A stretch of DNA of 64,000 bases. Origin: Bacteroidaceae bacterium. GTDB taxonomy: Bacteria; Bacteroidota; Bacteroidia; Bacteroidales; Bacteroidaceae. The DNA lies in contig JAGCFO010000003.1 of NCBI GenBank assembly GCA_017650105.1, positions 1-64,000 on the forward strand, written 5' to 3'. Position 1 is the first letter of the stretch; every line of letters starts with the position of its first letter. This document shows positions 37,643 through 47,040 of this stretch, piece after piece. The translations under genes were made by a program, and so were the position numbers. The notes beneath the pieces are model-generated. The model had not been told where the DNA came from and searched no databases. It worked only from the letters and a program-made list of their open reading frames with translations.

Positions 37643-38236
37643 TTACTCGATGCTGACTTCGCGCAAGCCTTCCAGCTTGGAACGCAAGCGGGGCATCTCT
37701 GCTGCACGCTGCACGAGATGCATAGTGCAAGTGTTGTCAAAGTCCTGCTTCAGTACCGTAGGATGCTCCTCCTTTACGATACGCATCACATCGTTGAGCA
37801 GAAGGTAATCGAAAGAGATACAGATGGATAAGTCAACGGTTTTCTGCACAATGTTTGCTGCGGCAATGACTTCGGCTGCCGCTGCCTTGTAAGCCTGAAT
37901 AAGCCCCGAAGTTCCCAACTTGATACCTCCGAAATAACGAACAACAGCGATAACGATGTTTGTCAATTCATTTGAATTGATCTGCCCTAAAATGGGTTTC
38001 CCTGCTGTGCCCGAAGGCTCTCCGTTATCGTTGGCACGGAAGACTTTTCGTTCTGGGCCTATCATGTAGGCATAGCAGCAATGACGTGCGTCATAATACT
38101 TTTTCTGCACTTCACCCACAAACGACATTGCCTCATCTACCGTCTGCACGGGGGCAGCAAAGGCAAGGAACTTACTCCGCAACTGGGAGTAAGTCCCTTC
38201 AGCCCTTTCTGAGATAGTCTTGTAAGTGTCGTCCAC
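37643..38236 (-). CDS. IMPACT / YigZ family protein
   Basis: 197 residues. N-terminal UPF0029 domain with RSKFLAFAAPVQTVDEA (about 19-35), DARHCCYAYMIG, NDNGEPSGTAGKPIL (about 74-88) and VRYFGGIKLGTSGLIQAYK (about 103-121), all diagnostic. A C-terminal DUF1949-like domain follows. The YigZ family may act in translation regulation; no enzyme activity is established. Confidence 0.92.
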   Translation of the reverse strand: MDDTYKTISERAEGTYSQLRSKFLAFAAPVQTVDEAMSFVGEVQKKYYDARHCCYAYMIGPERKVFRANDNGEPSGTAGKPILGQINSNELTNIVIAVVRYFGGIKLGTSGLIQAYKAAAAEVIAAANIVQKTVDLSICISFDYLLLNDVMRIVKEEHPTVLKQDFDNTCTMHLVQRAAEMPRLRSKLEGLREVSIE

Positions 38237-38332
38237 AACGATATTGAAAATCAGCGAATACTCGGAACCGCGAGGAAAAGCTATTTTCTCGGCGATTCAA
38301 CAGTTCACCTTTTACGCAACCCTCAAGCCAAA

Positions 38333-39580
38333 TCATTCCAGCTTATGGATAACCAATCCCGAACGTAGCTTGGGCTCAAACCAAGTCGTCTTGGGAGGCA
38401 TTATCTTGCCCGAGTCGGCAATAGCCATCAGCTGCTGCATCGAAACGGGGTAAAGGGCAAGCGCAACCTTCATCTCTCCGCTATCAACACGGCGCTTCAA
38501 CTCTTCCAAACCGCGGATTCCTCCTACGAAGTCGATACGTTTGTCTTTACGAAGATCGCCGATGCCGAGTATCTCATACAGGATGTAGTTGCTTGAGATT
38601 GTAACGTCGAGCACTCCGATAGGATCGTTTTCGTCATACGAGCCAGGCTTAGCTGTAAGGCTGTACCATTCGCCTGAAAGGTAGAGGGAGAAATTGTGAA
38701 GAGCTTGCGGCTTATAGACTTCCTTCCCCTTCTTTTCAACAACAAAGTGTTCAGAAACTGCAGCAAGGAAGGCCTCATCGGAGAGTCCGTTCAAATCCTT
38801 CACTACTCGATTGAGATCGAAGATAGTGAGCTGGTTTGCAGGGAAGCAAACTGCCATAAAATAGTTGTACTCTTCATCGCCCCGATGATTGGGATTCTGC
38901 GTTGCTTTCTCAGCACAAACACGCGCTGCAGCAGCCGAACGATGGTGTCCGTCAGCAATATACATAGCTGGCATCTTGGCAAACTCGGATGTTACCGTAG
39001 CGATGTCCTCGTCTTTATCGATTATCCACAGACGATGACGGAACCCGTCGATAGGAGCAATAAAGTCGTACTCAGGAGTGCCGGCAGCATAGCGGGCAAC
39101 CAAGTCGTCAAGCACTTTGTTGTCGGGGTAAGCAAAGAACACAGGCTCGATGTTTGCATTGTTTACTCGCACATGCTTCATTCGGTCTTCCTCCTTGTCG
39201 GCACGCGTCAGTTCGTGTTTTTTGATGACACCGCTCATGTAATCTTCCACATAAGCTCCCACAACAAGCCCGTACTGCGTCTTGTTGCCCATCGTCTGGG
39301 CATAGATGTAATACAACTCCTTGCTATCCTGTACGAGCCAGCCTTTCTCTTGGAACATCGCAAAGTTTTGCGCTGCCTTCGGATACACTCTCGGATCGTG
39401 CTCATCGGTTCCCTCGGGGAAATCTATCTCGGGACGGATGATATGATAGAGAGACATCGGATTGCCTGCAGCTTCTGCGCGAGCCTCATCGGAATCAAGC
39501 ACATCGTAGGGACGGCTCTCAACTTTTTCTACTAGCTCCTTTGGGGGACGAATGCCCTTGAATGGTTTTACGATTGCCAT
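38333..39580 (-). CDS. DUF1015 family protein
   Basis: 415 residues. Diagnostic phrases: VKPFKGIRPPKELVEKVESRPYDVLDSDEARA (about 4-35), YVEDYMSGVIKKHELTRADKE and YIADGHHRSAAA (near 208). The end, ILYPVSMQQLMAIADSGKIMPPKTTWFEPKLRSGLVIHKL-like, fits the family. Function unproven, but the gene habitually follows serA in Bacteroidota, so a role in serine or one-carbon metabolism is a reasonable guess. Starts 4 bases after serA. Confidence 0.9.
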   Translation of the reverse strand: MAIVKPFKGIRPPKELVEKVESRPYDVLDSDEARAEAAGNPMSLYHIIRPEIDFPEGTDEHDPRVYPKAAQNFAMFQEKGWLVQDSKELYYIYAQTMGNKTQYGLVVGAYVEDYMSGVIKKHELTRADKEEDRMKHVRVNNANIEPVFFAYPDNKVLDDLVARYAAGTPEYDFIAPIDGFRHRLWIIDKDEDIATVTSEFAKMPAMYIADGHHRSAAAARVCAEKATQNPNHRGDEEYNYFMAVCFPANQLTIFDLNRVVKDLNGLSDEAFLAAVSEHFVVEKKGKEVYKPQALHNFSLYLSGEWYSLTAKPGSYDENDPIGVLDVTISSNYILYEILGIGDLRKDKRIDFVGGIRGLEELKRRVDSGEMKVALALYPVSMQQLMAIADSGKIMPPKTTWFEPKLRSGLVIHKLE

Positions 39581-39584
39581 AAGC

Positions 39585-40505
39585 TTATTTGTTTACCTGG
39601 AACTTCGTGATGCCATCTTTGAGGAAACCGATAATCTGATGCGCAGCAGCAATGCCTGCGTTGATGTTTGCCTCAGCTGTCTGAGCGCCCATCTTCTTAG
39701 GCGTTGAGAAATAACGTCCTTCGAAGAGCTCGACCATCTTGTCGTTTGCGTTTGGCATAACGTCGGAAACATACTTGAAATCGGTACGATCATTCATCAG
39801 CTGAATGAGTTCATCCTCATTGATTACCTCTTTACGGGCGGTATTTACGAGAAGAGCTCCCTTAGGCATACGGTTGAGCAACGCATAGTTGATACTCTGC
39901 TTCGTTTCGGGCGTTGCGGGGATGTGCAGGCTGACAATATCATTCTCAGCATACAGTTCCTCAGCGCTGTGAACGGCTTTCACTCCGTCTGCCTCCATTA
40001 CGCTGTCGGGGCAATAGGCATCGTATGCACTAATCTGCAATCCGAAGCCTTTGGCGATGCGGGCAACATTGCGCCCCACGTTTCCATAAGCATGAATGCC
40101 TAAGCGCTTGCCCTTGAGCTCTGTGCCGGAAGTACCGTTGTAGAAATTACGTACGGCATATACCATTAATCCAAGAGCCAACTCAGCTACAGCATTGCTG
40201 TTCTGCCCAGGAGTATTCATCACACATACTCCGTGAGCCGTAGCTGCAGCAAGATTTACGTTGTCAAATCCAGCGCCAGCGCGAACAACGATTTTCAACT
40301 TCGGAGCGACAGCAAACACATCTTCGTCAATCACATCGCTGCGAATAATCAAGGCATCGACATCGGCTACAGCAGCAAGCAGATTCTGACGGTCACCATA
40401 CTTTTCAAGCAGAACCATCTCATAACCTGCATCTTCGATTACTTTTCTAATCCCGTCGACAGCAACCTTTGCAAAAGGTTTATCAGTAGCAACTAATACT
40501 TTCAT
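39585..40505 (-). CDS. serA: D-3-phosphoglycerate dehydrogenase, short form
   Basis: First step of serine synthesis (3-phosphoglycerate to phosphohydroxypyruvate, NAD-dependent). 306 residues, lacking the ACT and intervening domains of E. coli SerA. The nucleotide loop is GIHAYGNVGRNVA (about 135-147), and NTARKEVI holds the substrate arginine. At the usual catalytic His position (TPH-like) the sequence is TPKKMGAQT, with Lys. This is the lysine-type short enzyme described from Entamoeba histolytica and Bacteroidota relatives. In an operon with serC, 5 bases upstream. Confidence 0.94.
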   Translation of the reverse strand: MKVLVATDKPFAKVAVDGIRKVIEDAGYEMVLLEKYGDRQNLLAAVADVDALIIRSDVIDEDVFAVAPKLKIVVRAGAGFDNVNLAAATAHGVCVMNTPGQNSNAVAELALGLMVYAVRNFYNGTSGTELKGKRLGIHAYGNVGRNVARIAKGFGLQISAYDAYCPDSVMEADGVKAVHSAEELYAENDIVSLHIPATPETKQSINYALLNRMPKGALLVNTARKEVINEDELIQLMNDRTDFKYVSDVMPNANDKMVELFEGRYFSTPKKMGAQTAEANINAGIAAAHQIIGFLKDGITKFQVNK

Positions 40506-40510
40506 ATCTC

Positions 40511-41584
40511 TTATTTGTGAAGTTCTTCAAATTCGTGCATGCAATCAACTAATGCCTGAACGCTCTCGAGAGGCATTGCGTTATAGCAACTAGCGCGGAA
40601 TCCACCCACGCTACGATGTCCCTTTACGCCAACCATTCCATGATCGGTAGCGAATTTCATGAATTCAGGCTCCAAATCCTTGTATTCGTCTTTCATAACG
40701 AAGCAGATGTTCATACGCGAACGATCTCTCGGATCGGCAATGGTAGGACGGAAGATGGGGCTATTGTCGATAGCGCCATAAAGAAGATCGGCACGCTCTT
40801 TTGCACGACGCTCCATTTCCTTCACACCGCCATTCTTCTTAATCCAGCGAAGCGTCAACATTGCGCTATAGATGGGCAGCACGGGAGGAGTGTTGAACAT
40901 AGAACCTCCGTCGATATGCGTTTGGTAGTTAAGCATAGTGGGGATTACCCTATCAACCTTACCTACACAATCATTCTTAACAACGACGAACGTCACACCG
41001 GCAGGAGCCAGGTTTTTCTGAGCACCACCATAAATGCACATATACTTGCTTACATCAACAGGAGTGGAGAAAATATCGCTCGACATATCGCAGATAATGG
41101 GAACGGGACTGTTGGGAGTCTCGCGAATCTCGGTACCATAAATGGTGTTGTTGGATGTATAGTGGAAATAATCCACATCATCTGGAATAGAGAACCCGCG
41201 TGGAATATAATTGTAAGTAGTGTCTGCCGACGATGCCACTTCAATAACCTCACCGAAGTTTTTGGCTTCCTTTATGGCTTTTTTCGACCAAACGCCCGTA
41301 TTCAGATAGGCAGCCTTCGTCTTGAGGAAATTCATTGGAGCCATGCAGAATTGAAGGCTGGCACCTCCGCCGAGGAACAACACGCTATACCCCTCAGGAA
41401 CACCAAGCACCTCCTTGAACAAGGCTTCTGCTTCATCAATCACAGCCTGAAAATCTTTGTGCCTGTGGCTGATTTCCAAAATGGAAAGACCTGAGCCGTT
41501 AAAGTCAAGGACAGCCTTTGCCGTCTCTTCTATTACCTCACGAGGCAGGATAGATGGTCCTGCGTTGAAATTATGTTTTTTCAT
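40511..41584 (-). CDS. serC: Phosphoserine aminotransferase
   Basis: Second step of serine synthesis; pyridoxal phosphate enzyme. 357 residues from the ATG at 41584 ([14 protein letters not shown]); a longer frame to 41644 adds 20 residues before the conserved start and is rejected. The PLP lysine is in [12 protein letters not shown] (near 195), and the end is [18 protein letters not shown]. First gene of serC-serA-DUF1015. Confidence 0.97.
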   Translation of the reverse strand: MKKHNFNAGPSILPREVIEETAKAVLDFNGSGLSILEISHRHKDFQAVIDEAEALFKEVLGVPEGYSVLFLGGGASLQFCMAPMNFLKTKAAYLNTGVWSKKAIKEAKNFGEVIEVASSADTTYNYIPRGFSIPDDVDYFHYTSNNTIYGTEIRETPNSPVPIICDMSSDIFSTPVDVSKYMCIYGGAQKNLAPAGVTFVVVKNDCVGKVDRVIPTMLNYQTHIDGGSMFNTPPVLPIYSAMLTLRWIKKNGGVKEMERRAKERADLLYGAIDNSPIFRPTIADPRDRSRMNICFVMKDEYKDLEPEFMKFATDHGMVGVKGHRSVGGFRASCYNAMPLESVQALVDCMHEFEELHK

Positions 41585-41614
41585 AACAAAAAAGGTTTTG
41601 AATATTCGTATCTG

Positions 41615-41645
41615 CAAAAATACAATCTTTTTTATCATCGGCAAA
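41615..41645 (-). promoter_or_regulatory. Promoter of serC-serA-DUF1015
   Basis: Minus strand: TTTG (41645-41642), 19 bases, TATTTTTG (41622-41615), 30 bases before the serC start. Good match to the Bacteroidota consensus. Confidence 0.8.
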
Positions 41646-41695
41646 ATCTTTTCGAGAAAATTGTTTCAGTAATGATAAAACAACTTGAAAATCCC

Positions 41696-43045
41696 CTATT
41701 TCGCCACAACGATAATCGTTTTTACTCCCTTTATTTTCTCCCCATCCACAAGGGAAAGCAGTTGCTTGACCTTGCTTCTGCGTACAGCCACGTAGCAATA
41801 TCTGTCTTGCACGTCGATTAGGCCGATATCGTCCTTCGATAAATTGCCTTTCTTATAGAACAGCCCTGCTATGTCTGCCTTACTGATCTTGTCTTTCTTT
41901 CCTTTTCCTATATAGACAGTCTCCCATTGAGGAGGCGTGGGACGTTTGGGTTTTTCGGGCAAGTCAAATACAGCGTAACTTTCTACATATTCCGGTATGC
42001 TTTCTTCAGGTCCCAGGATGTAGAAAGCATCTCCTTCAGCATCCCATCGAGCCGTGCGCCCCGTACGATGAACACTTGCCTCATGGTTGAGGGGAAGATG
42101 GTAATGAATGATGTGGCGCACTTCGGGGATATCAAGTCCGCGCGATGCCAAGTCGGTACTAATCAGCACATTCACCGAACCATTACGGAAACGATACAAC
42201 GCCCGTTCACGCTTCTCTTGCTCAAGCCCTCCATGATAAACGGCATGAATCAGCTTCTGTTGTTTCAGGTATTCTCCTATCCGTTCAACACCTTCCCGAT
42301 AGTTGCAGAAGACGATGGTTTGCTCACCGTCCAGATAGCAAAGTAATTGATAGAGAGTTGCAAGTTTGTCTTTTTCAGGCGAACGGATAATGGAAAACGA
42401 AACTCTATCATTTACAGATGCCGTACCGTTGGGACTACTCAGATAGTTGAGCTTTACGTGCCGCTTCAGCTTCAGAAACTCAGGCATATCCGAAAGATCC
42501 GTTGCCGAAGTGAGCCAACGTCTCTGTAACTGAGGAAGCTGTGCAAGCACTTCTTTCATCTCATCCTGAAAGCCAAGTTCCAGACATTTGTCAAATTCGT
42601 CAAGCACAAGTGTCTGGACAGACAGAGCATCAATGTTACCTTTATTCAGATGATCGTTCAATCGCCCTGGGGTACCGATAACGACAGAAGGTAAAAGCCC
42701 CTTCATCGTGCGGTGCTCATCCATAGCGGGACGTCCACCATAAACAGCCATTGCCTTCCAAGGAGTAGCCATCGATTTGAATACTCTTTCAATCTGCAGA
42801 GCAAGTTCCCTCGAAGGAACGATAACAATAGCCTGCACGCCAACAGCATTTTCCTTCAACCTTTCCAACAACGGAAGCAGATAGGCAAGCGTCTTTCCGC
42901 TTCCCGTAGGAGAAAGAAGGATTACGTCTTGCTGTTCGCGGCATGCAAAAAGCGAAGCCTCCTGCATGGGAGTCAACTCGCTGATGGAAAGTTTATTGAG
43001 TGCCTGTTGTTGAAGCAGATTCAAACCATTACTTAAAGTAGTCAT
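41696..43045 (-). CDS. dbpA: DEAD-box RNA helicase, DbpA type
   Basis: ATP-dependent RNA helicase of large ribosomal subunit assembly. 449 residues: motif I SPTGSGKT (about 55-62), DEFD variant of the DEAD box (near 150), TSAT (motif III), HRTGRTARWD (motif VI), and a C-terminal DbpA RNA-binding domain (about 375-449, KADIAGLFYKKGNLSKDDIG) that normally recognises a 23S rRNA hairpin. Lies 7 bases after the PEP-binding receiver protein gene, so the two are cotranscribed. Confidence 0.9.
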   Translation of the reverse strand: MTTLSNGLNLLQQQALNKLSISELTPMQEASLFACREQQDVILLSPTGSGKTLAYLLPLLERLKENAVGVQAIVIVPSRELALQIERVFKSMATPWKAMAVYGGRPAMDEHRTMKGLLPSVVIGTPGRLNDHLNKGNIDALSVQTLVLDEFDKCLELGFQDEMKEVLAQLPQLQRRWLTSATDLSDMPEFLKLKRHVKLNYLSSPNGTASVNDRVSFSIIRSPEKDKLATLYQLLCYLDGEQTIVFCNYREGVERIGEYLKQQKLIHAVYHGGLEQEKRERALYRFRNGSVNVLISTDLASRGLDIPEVRHIIHYHLPLNHEASVHRTGRTARWDAEGDAFYILGPEESIPEYVESYAVFDLPEKPKRPTPPQWETVYIGKGKKDKISKADIAGLFYKKGNLSKDDIGLIDVQDRYCYVAVRRSKVKQLLSLVDGEKIKGVKTIIVVAK

Positions 43046-43052
43046 TGCGCTG

Positions 43053-46019
43053 TTAATCTTTTAGTTCAACTACACCAATACTTTTCAAACCATCCATTTT
43101 GACAACGAATGGTTTCTCAAAACGAACATGACGCACATAAGCAGTTTCGTGCAAGGCAGGCATAGCCTCAAGAAGATCCATTCTAAACAGTTCTTGGGCA
43201 TCACGGCTGAATGGATTTACCGTAAAGTAACCTACGCCGAAAGATGTAAGGTTCTGGAAGAAATGGCTCCCTTGGCTCGGCTGGATGGGCTTCCCGTCTA
43301 TTGCCAACTCAACGATGAACTGAACGCCACAAATATCACCCCACTCAACGGGAATTCCCAGAGACTCATCACTAGAACCCCAACGCCCAGGTCCCGCAAG
43401 GAGGTACGGCACATTCTCAGCCATCAGTTTCTCGTTTATCTGACGAACCTCTTCCGATATTTGCACATTACGGGTGAAATCGAAGGCACCGGGCCTAACG
43501 TAAACCACATCTGCAACGTCGGAAGTAATGCCATTTCCAAGCGAGCGCGCACTGTAAACCAACAGATGTTCTTTATCTATTTTTGTCAAATCTTCGTCAA
43601 TGCACTCCCTCGCGCTCACAATAGGACGCATCTGCAAAGGATACAACACTCCTTTTTTATTAATTCTGTCAAACGTAGCGGCAAACTCTATCTCCACAGG
43701 GCGACGCATCCCCTGAGCCCCATAATTGAGCGCCATCTGTACGATTTTCATCAACGGGAACAGCTCATACTGCAAGACACCGCTAAAGGTAATTACCTTA
43801 CGTCCCTTCATATCCAACACGTCATACAGCATGTCATCCTCCCTGTCGTAAGTGGAAGCAATCCACTCCAGCGTACCATCCTCCAAGGCATCTTTCACCG
43901 GTAGGCGCAGCAAGTCAAAGTCTTCCCTCACAGAGAAGGCGTTTCCTTCCGATTCCAAATCAAGAGCAAGGAAAGTGGTCTGTGTCTCAGTCAGCGCCAG
44001 ACGTATCTCGCTTGTCTGCAACACATGATGAGGATGAGCCGGGCTGACACGAAGCGAACGTCCGCCGTCAACAATATGCTTTCCGAGCCCCAGAGCCAAA
44101 TCCACTACTCCTTCTTCAGCCTTCTCGTCTCCCACAGGGTAGAAATTCAGCGAACGAGCCACGCCGGAGCAATCGGGATAGAACCGACGTCCGTGGCGTG
44201 CGCCTACCACTTCCTGCAAAACGATTGCCATCTTCTCCTGGTCGATAACGTTGCTCGTAGCAGACATGTATGCCTTGGAAGCACGATAGAACACGCTTGC
44301 ATATACCCCCTTGATAGCTTCGGCAAGCCGGCTTATCTGCGACTCCCCATCGGGCACCATATAGGTTGCGTACACACCAGCATAAGGCTGATAATGCGAA
44401 TCCTCAAGAAGAGAACTGGAACGGACCGCAATTGGCCCCGAAACCACTTGGCAGAAGGAAACGACATCGTCTTTCAGCTCATCGGGGAGTTGCGCTTTCA
44501 AGAAAGCATCCAAAATCTCCTCATCGGGACGATCGGACAAAGCTATCGTGTAGAGATTGTTTTCGTCCATGAAATGGTCGAAGATATCGGTACAGAGCAC
44601 CAAAGTCTTCGGTATGCGTATCTCTGCATTCGAGAATGCGGCATACTCTGTATGTCGTTTCAGAATGTTATCAATGAAGGCGATACCGCGCCCCTTGCCT
44701 CCAAGAGAACCTTCGCCTATTCGGGCAAAATTGGAGAAGCGGTCGAAGCGATAACGATTATATTCTGCGACAACCCCTTGGTTTTTCATCTTACGATACC
44801 TCACGATAGCATCGTAGATGATGCGCCGATGTTCGTCCATCTCCTTCACATTCTCCATCGTGATTCCCTTCAGGACATCAGCAACGGGAAACATCGCACG
44901 GCTTGAGAGCCAGCGGGATATGTTGTTGCGTGAGGTATGGAACGCCAGCGATTCCTCGGGGATAGTGAAGATGTTGTCCTGCAAGTCCTTTAGTTCTTTC
45001 ACGCGAGCGATTTCCTCATGCGTCACAGGGTCTTTGAAAACCAGATCTCCGAAGCCGAAATAATGATACACCATATCGCGGAGGTCCACATCCATCTTCT
45101 TCGAGTTCTTATCCACATAACCTGCACCTACTCCCTCAGCGAGAGGACGATTGGTAGGTTCTGCCGACTGTATGATAAGCGGGAGGAAAGGATCGCGGGC
45201 ACGTATGGCACGCAGCAGCTCCAATCCGGCTTGCGGGTCTTTGGGATTTCCTCCGCGGGGGAAACGAACATCGCTGATAACGCCCAGCGTGTTTTGGCTA
45301 TATCGCTCATACAAGCCCCAAGCCTCTTCATAAGTACGTGCGAGTACGATTTTGGGACGTCCTCGCATGCGCAAGGTGCGCTCGTGAGAGTTAAGCGCCT
45401 CTGTGGCAAAGGCAAGACTCTGCCCCAACACGAAGCTGTAGAGATTTGGCAGCGCAGACGAATAGTAGCGTATGCCGTCCTCAACGAGCAGTATCATCTG
45501 CACGCCTCCCTCGGCAATGTCGTGCTCGAGGTTCATTTTATCCTCCATCAGCTTGATGATGGAGAGCATCAGTTCGGTGTTGCCGAGCCAGCAGAAGACG
45601 TACTCAAACTGACTGAGGTCATAACCCTCCATGTAGCGCGTGATGCCGTGCGAGAAGGGCGTGAGCACCACAAGCGGTATGTCGGGCGCCGATTCCTTGA
45701 TGCCTCGGGCGATATCGAAGACGTCGGTATGGTTGGTATTCGGCATGCAGATTACCAGCTCATAGCGCAAATCCCTCAGAGCGGCTTCCGCTTCCTCTTG
45801 TGTAGATACCTGTGTGAAACGGGGTGGATAGCGCAGTCCCAGTCGGGAGTACTCTTCGAAGAGTTTTTCCTCTATTCGTCCGTCATCTTCCAGGATGAAT
45901 GCATCGTAAGGATTGGCAACCAGCAACACGTTGTAGATGCGCCGCGTCATCAGGTTTTGGAACGAGACGTCTTTTAGCAGAAATTCGTAATTAGTCGTAT
46001 AGTTTTTCGTTTCTGTCAT
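43053..46019 (-). CDS. Receiver-domain plus PEP/pyruvate-binding (PPDK N-terminal) protein
   Basis: 988 residues, cytoplasmic. Two receiver-like domains precede an ATP-grasp domain. The first (about 28-165) lacks the phosphoacceptor (VICMP where a D is expected) and looks degenerate. The second (about 172-320) keeps the set E180-D181, D250 (VISDVRFP), S285 (IIQSAE) and K304 (VDKNS), so it should be phosphorylatable. Residues about 430-840 are a PPDK/PEP-synthase N-terminal domain (GGKGRGIAFID; IAVRSSSLLEDSHYQPYAGVYATY; LQMRPI). The swivelling phosphohistidine domain and the PEP-binding barrel of PPDK are absent. Annotated in relatives simply as PEP/pyruvate-binding; reaction unknown. Cotranscribed with dbpA. 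Confidence 0.85.
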   Translation of the reverse strand: MTETKNYTTNYEFLLKDVSFQNLMTRRIYNVLLVANPYDAFILEDDGRIEEKLFEEYSRLGLRYPPRFTQVSTQEEAEAALRDLRYELVICMPNTNHTDVFDIARGIKESAPDIPLVVLTPFSHGITRYMEGYDLSQFEYVFCWLGNTELMLSIIKLMEDKMNLEHDIAEGGVQMILLVEDGIRYYSSALPNLYSFVLGQSLAFATEALNSHERTLRMRGRPKIVLARTYEEAWGLYERYSQNTLGVISDVRFPRGGNPKDPQAGLELLRAIRARDPFLPLIIQSAEPTNRPLAEGVGAGYVDKNSKKMDVDLRDMVYHYFGFGDLVFKDPVTHEEIARVKELKDLQDNIFTIPEESLAFHTSRNNISRWLSSRAMFPVADVLKGITMENVKEMDEHRRIIYDAIVRYRKMKNQGVVAEYNRYRFDRFSNFARIGEGSLGGKGRGIAFIDNILKRHTEYAAFSNAEIRIPKTLVLCTDIFDHFMDENNLYTIALSDRPDEEILDAFLKAQLPDELKDDVVSFCQVVSGPIAVRSSSLLEDSHYQPYAGVYATYMVPDGESQISRLAEAIKGVYASVFYRASKAYMSATSNVIDQEKMAIVLQEVVGARHGRRFYPDCSGVARSLNFYPVGDEKAEEGVVDLALGLGKHIVDGGRSLRVSPAHPHHVLQTSEIRLALTETQTTFLALDLESEGNAFSVREDFDLLRLPVKDALEDGTLEWIASTYDREDDMLYDVLDMKGRKVITFSGVLQYELFPLMKIVQMALNYGAQGMRRPVEIEFAATFDRINKKGVLYPLQMRPIVSARECIDEDLTKIDKEHLLVYSARSLGNGITSDVADVVYVRPGAFDFTRNVQISEEVRQINEKLMAENVPYLLAGPGRWGSSDESLGIPVEWGDICGVQFIVELAIDGKPIQPSQGSHFFQNLTSFGVGYFTVNPFSRDAQELFRMDLLEAMPALHETAYVRHVRFEKPFVVKMDGLKSIGVVELKD

Positions 46020-46038
46020 ACCTATTTAAAACTTTTTG

Positions 46039-46069
46039 CAAAAATAGTATTTGGCAAGCGGAGAACAAA
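46039..46069 (-). promoter_or_regulatory. Promoter of the receiver/PEP-binding protein and dbpA
   Basis: Minus strand: TTTG (46069-46066), 19 bases, TATTTTTG (46046-46039); 19 bases before the ATG. Confidence 0.8.
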
Positions 46070-46129
46070 ACAATTCCCGCACATTTTTCCGCATCGAGGT
46101 GTGCCGCGACTGACTCGCCTTCCGTTTTA

Positions 46130-46210
46130 CTCTTTTTTCCGCACGGCGATATGCTTTCTTCATCTCGCCGTATTCTTTCTTCATCTCGCCGTATTTGTTC
46201 TCCAAAAATT
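46130..46210. repeat. Dispersed purine-rich intergenic repeat, copy 5
   Basis: As complement: AATTTTTGGAGAACAAATA followed by CGGCGAGATGAAGAAAGAAT, then a second CGGCGAGATGAAGAAAGCAT in tandem (period 20) and ATCGCCGTGCGGAAAAAAG. The first part matches the start of copy 2 (10170-10205). It reaches the last codons of the metallohydrolase. Confidence 0.7.
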
Positions 46211-47006
46211 ATTCAACCGAAATCACCTCTCCGTCGAAAGCCAAAGCCATACTGTCGGAGTGGGTGATGTCGAAAAGACGGGAGTTGGTAACATCGTGAA
46301 GCCCGATATGGTGACTGAAATGGATGAAACGCGTCACGGGAGCGTTTATCTGCCGGGCAAAGGCGATAGCTTCCTCCAAAGACTGATGCGCGGGATGTGG
46401 CTCGAAGCGCAAGGCATTCACAACAAGGATATCCACACCCGACAGGCACTCCTTCACTCGCTCTTCGCACGAGCTCATGTCGGTAACGTATCCCACGCTC
46501 CTTCCTGAGGGACAATTGATGCGAAAGCCAAGAATGGGCAGCTGTCCGTGCATTATGGGGAGAGGCACCACTTGTGTGCGCCCGATAAGGAACGGCTTGT
46601 AGGGCTCAATCTCATTCAGCCTTATGTGAGCCACTCCGGGATAGAGCTTTGTTCTGAAGAAATACGGGAGTCTGTCGCGAAGGTGCTGAGCCGTGTAGCT
46701 GTCGAGGTAGATATTGACGCAGTGATCTCCCCACACGCAGAAAGGACGAAGGTCGTCGATACCTCCCGTATGATCGTAATGCTCGTGCGTTATCAGCACT
46801 CCGTCAAGACGATCGAAGGGAACAGTAAGCATTTGCTCGCGGAAGTCAGGCCCACAATCCAACAATAGGCGGGCATCCTCCGTCTCTACTATCGACGAAC
46901 AGCGCAGTCTTCTGTCCTTAGGATTAGTTGAGGTGCATACTTCACACCGACAGCCTATCTGCGGCACTCCCGTCGATGTGCCCGAACCTAATATTGTTAT
47001 CTTCAT
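46209..47006 (-). CDS. Metallo-beta-lactamase fold hydrolase, PhnP-like
   Basis: 265 residues. N-terminal LGSGTSTGVPQIGCRCEVC, LLDCGPDFREQML, the metal site THEHYDHTGGIDDLRPF (near 74-90) and an HFSHHIGLHD end. This is the PhnP/YcbJ-like branch of the family, which includes cyclic phosphodiesterases; a similar protein in other bacteria is found near lipoate genes. Substrate unknown. 34 bases after murB; same transcript likely. Confidence 0.88.
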   Translation of the reverse strand: MKITILGSGTSTGVPQIGCRCEVCTSTNPKDRRLRCSSIVETEDARLLLDCGPDFREQMLTVPFDRLDGVLITHEHYDHTGGIDDLRPFCVWGDHCVNIYLDSYTAQHLRDRLPYFFRTKLYPGVAHIRLNEIEPYKPFLIGRTQVVPLPIMHGQLPILGFRINCPSGRSVGYVTDMSSCEERVKECLSGVDILVVNALRFEPHPAHQSLEEAIAFARQINAPVTRFIHFSHHIGLHDVTNSRLFDITHSDSMALAFDGEVISVE

Positions 47007-47040
47007 ATTCTTTTCGTTACACTTTAGTCTCTTTTCCTCC

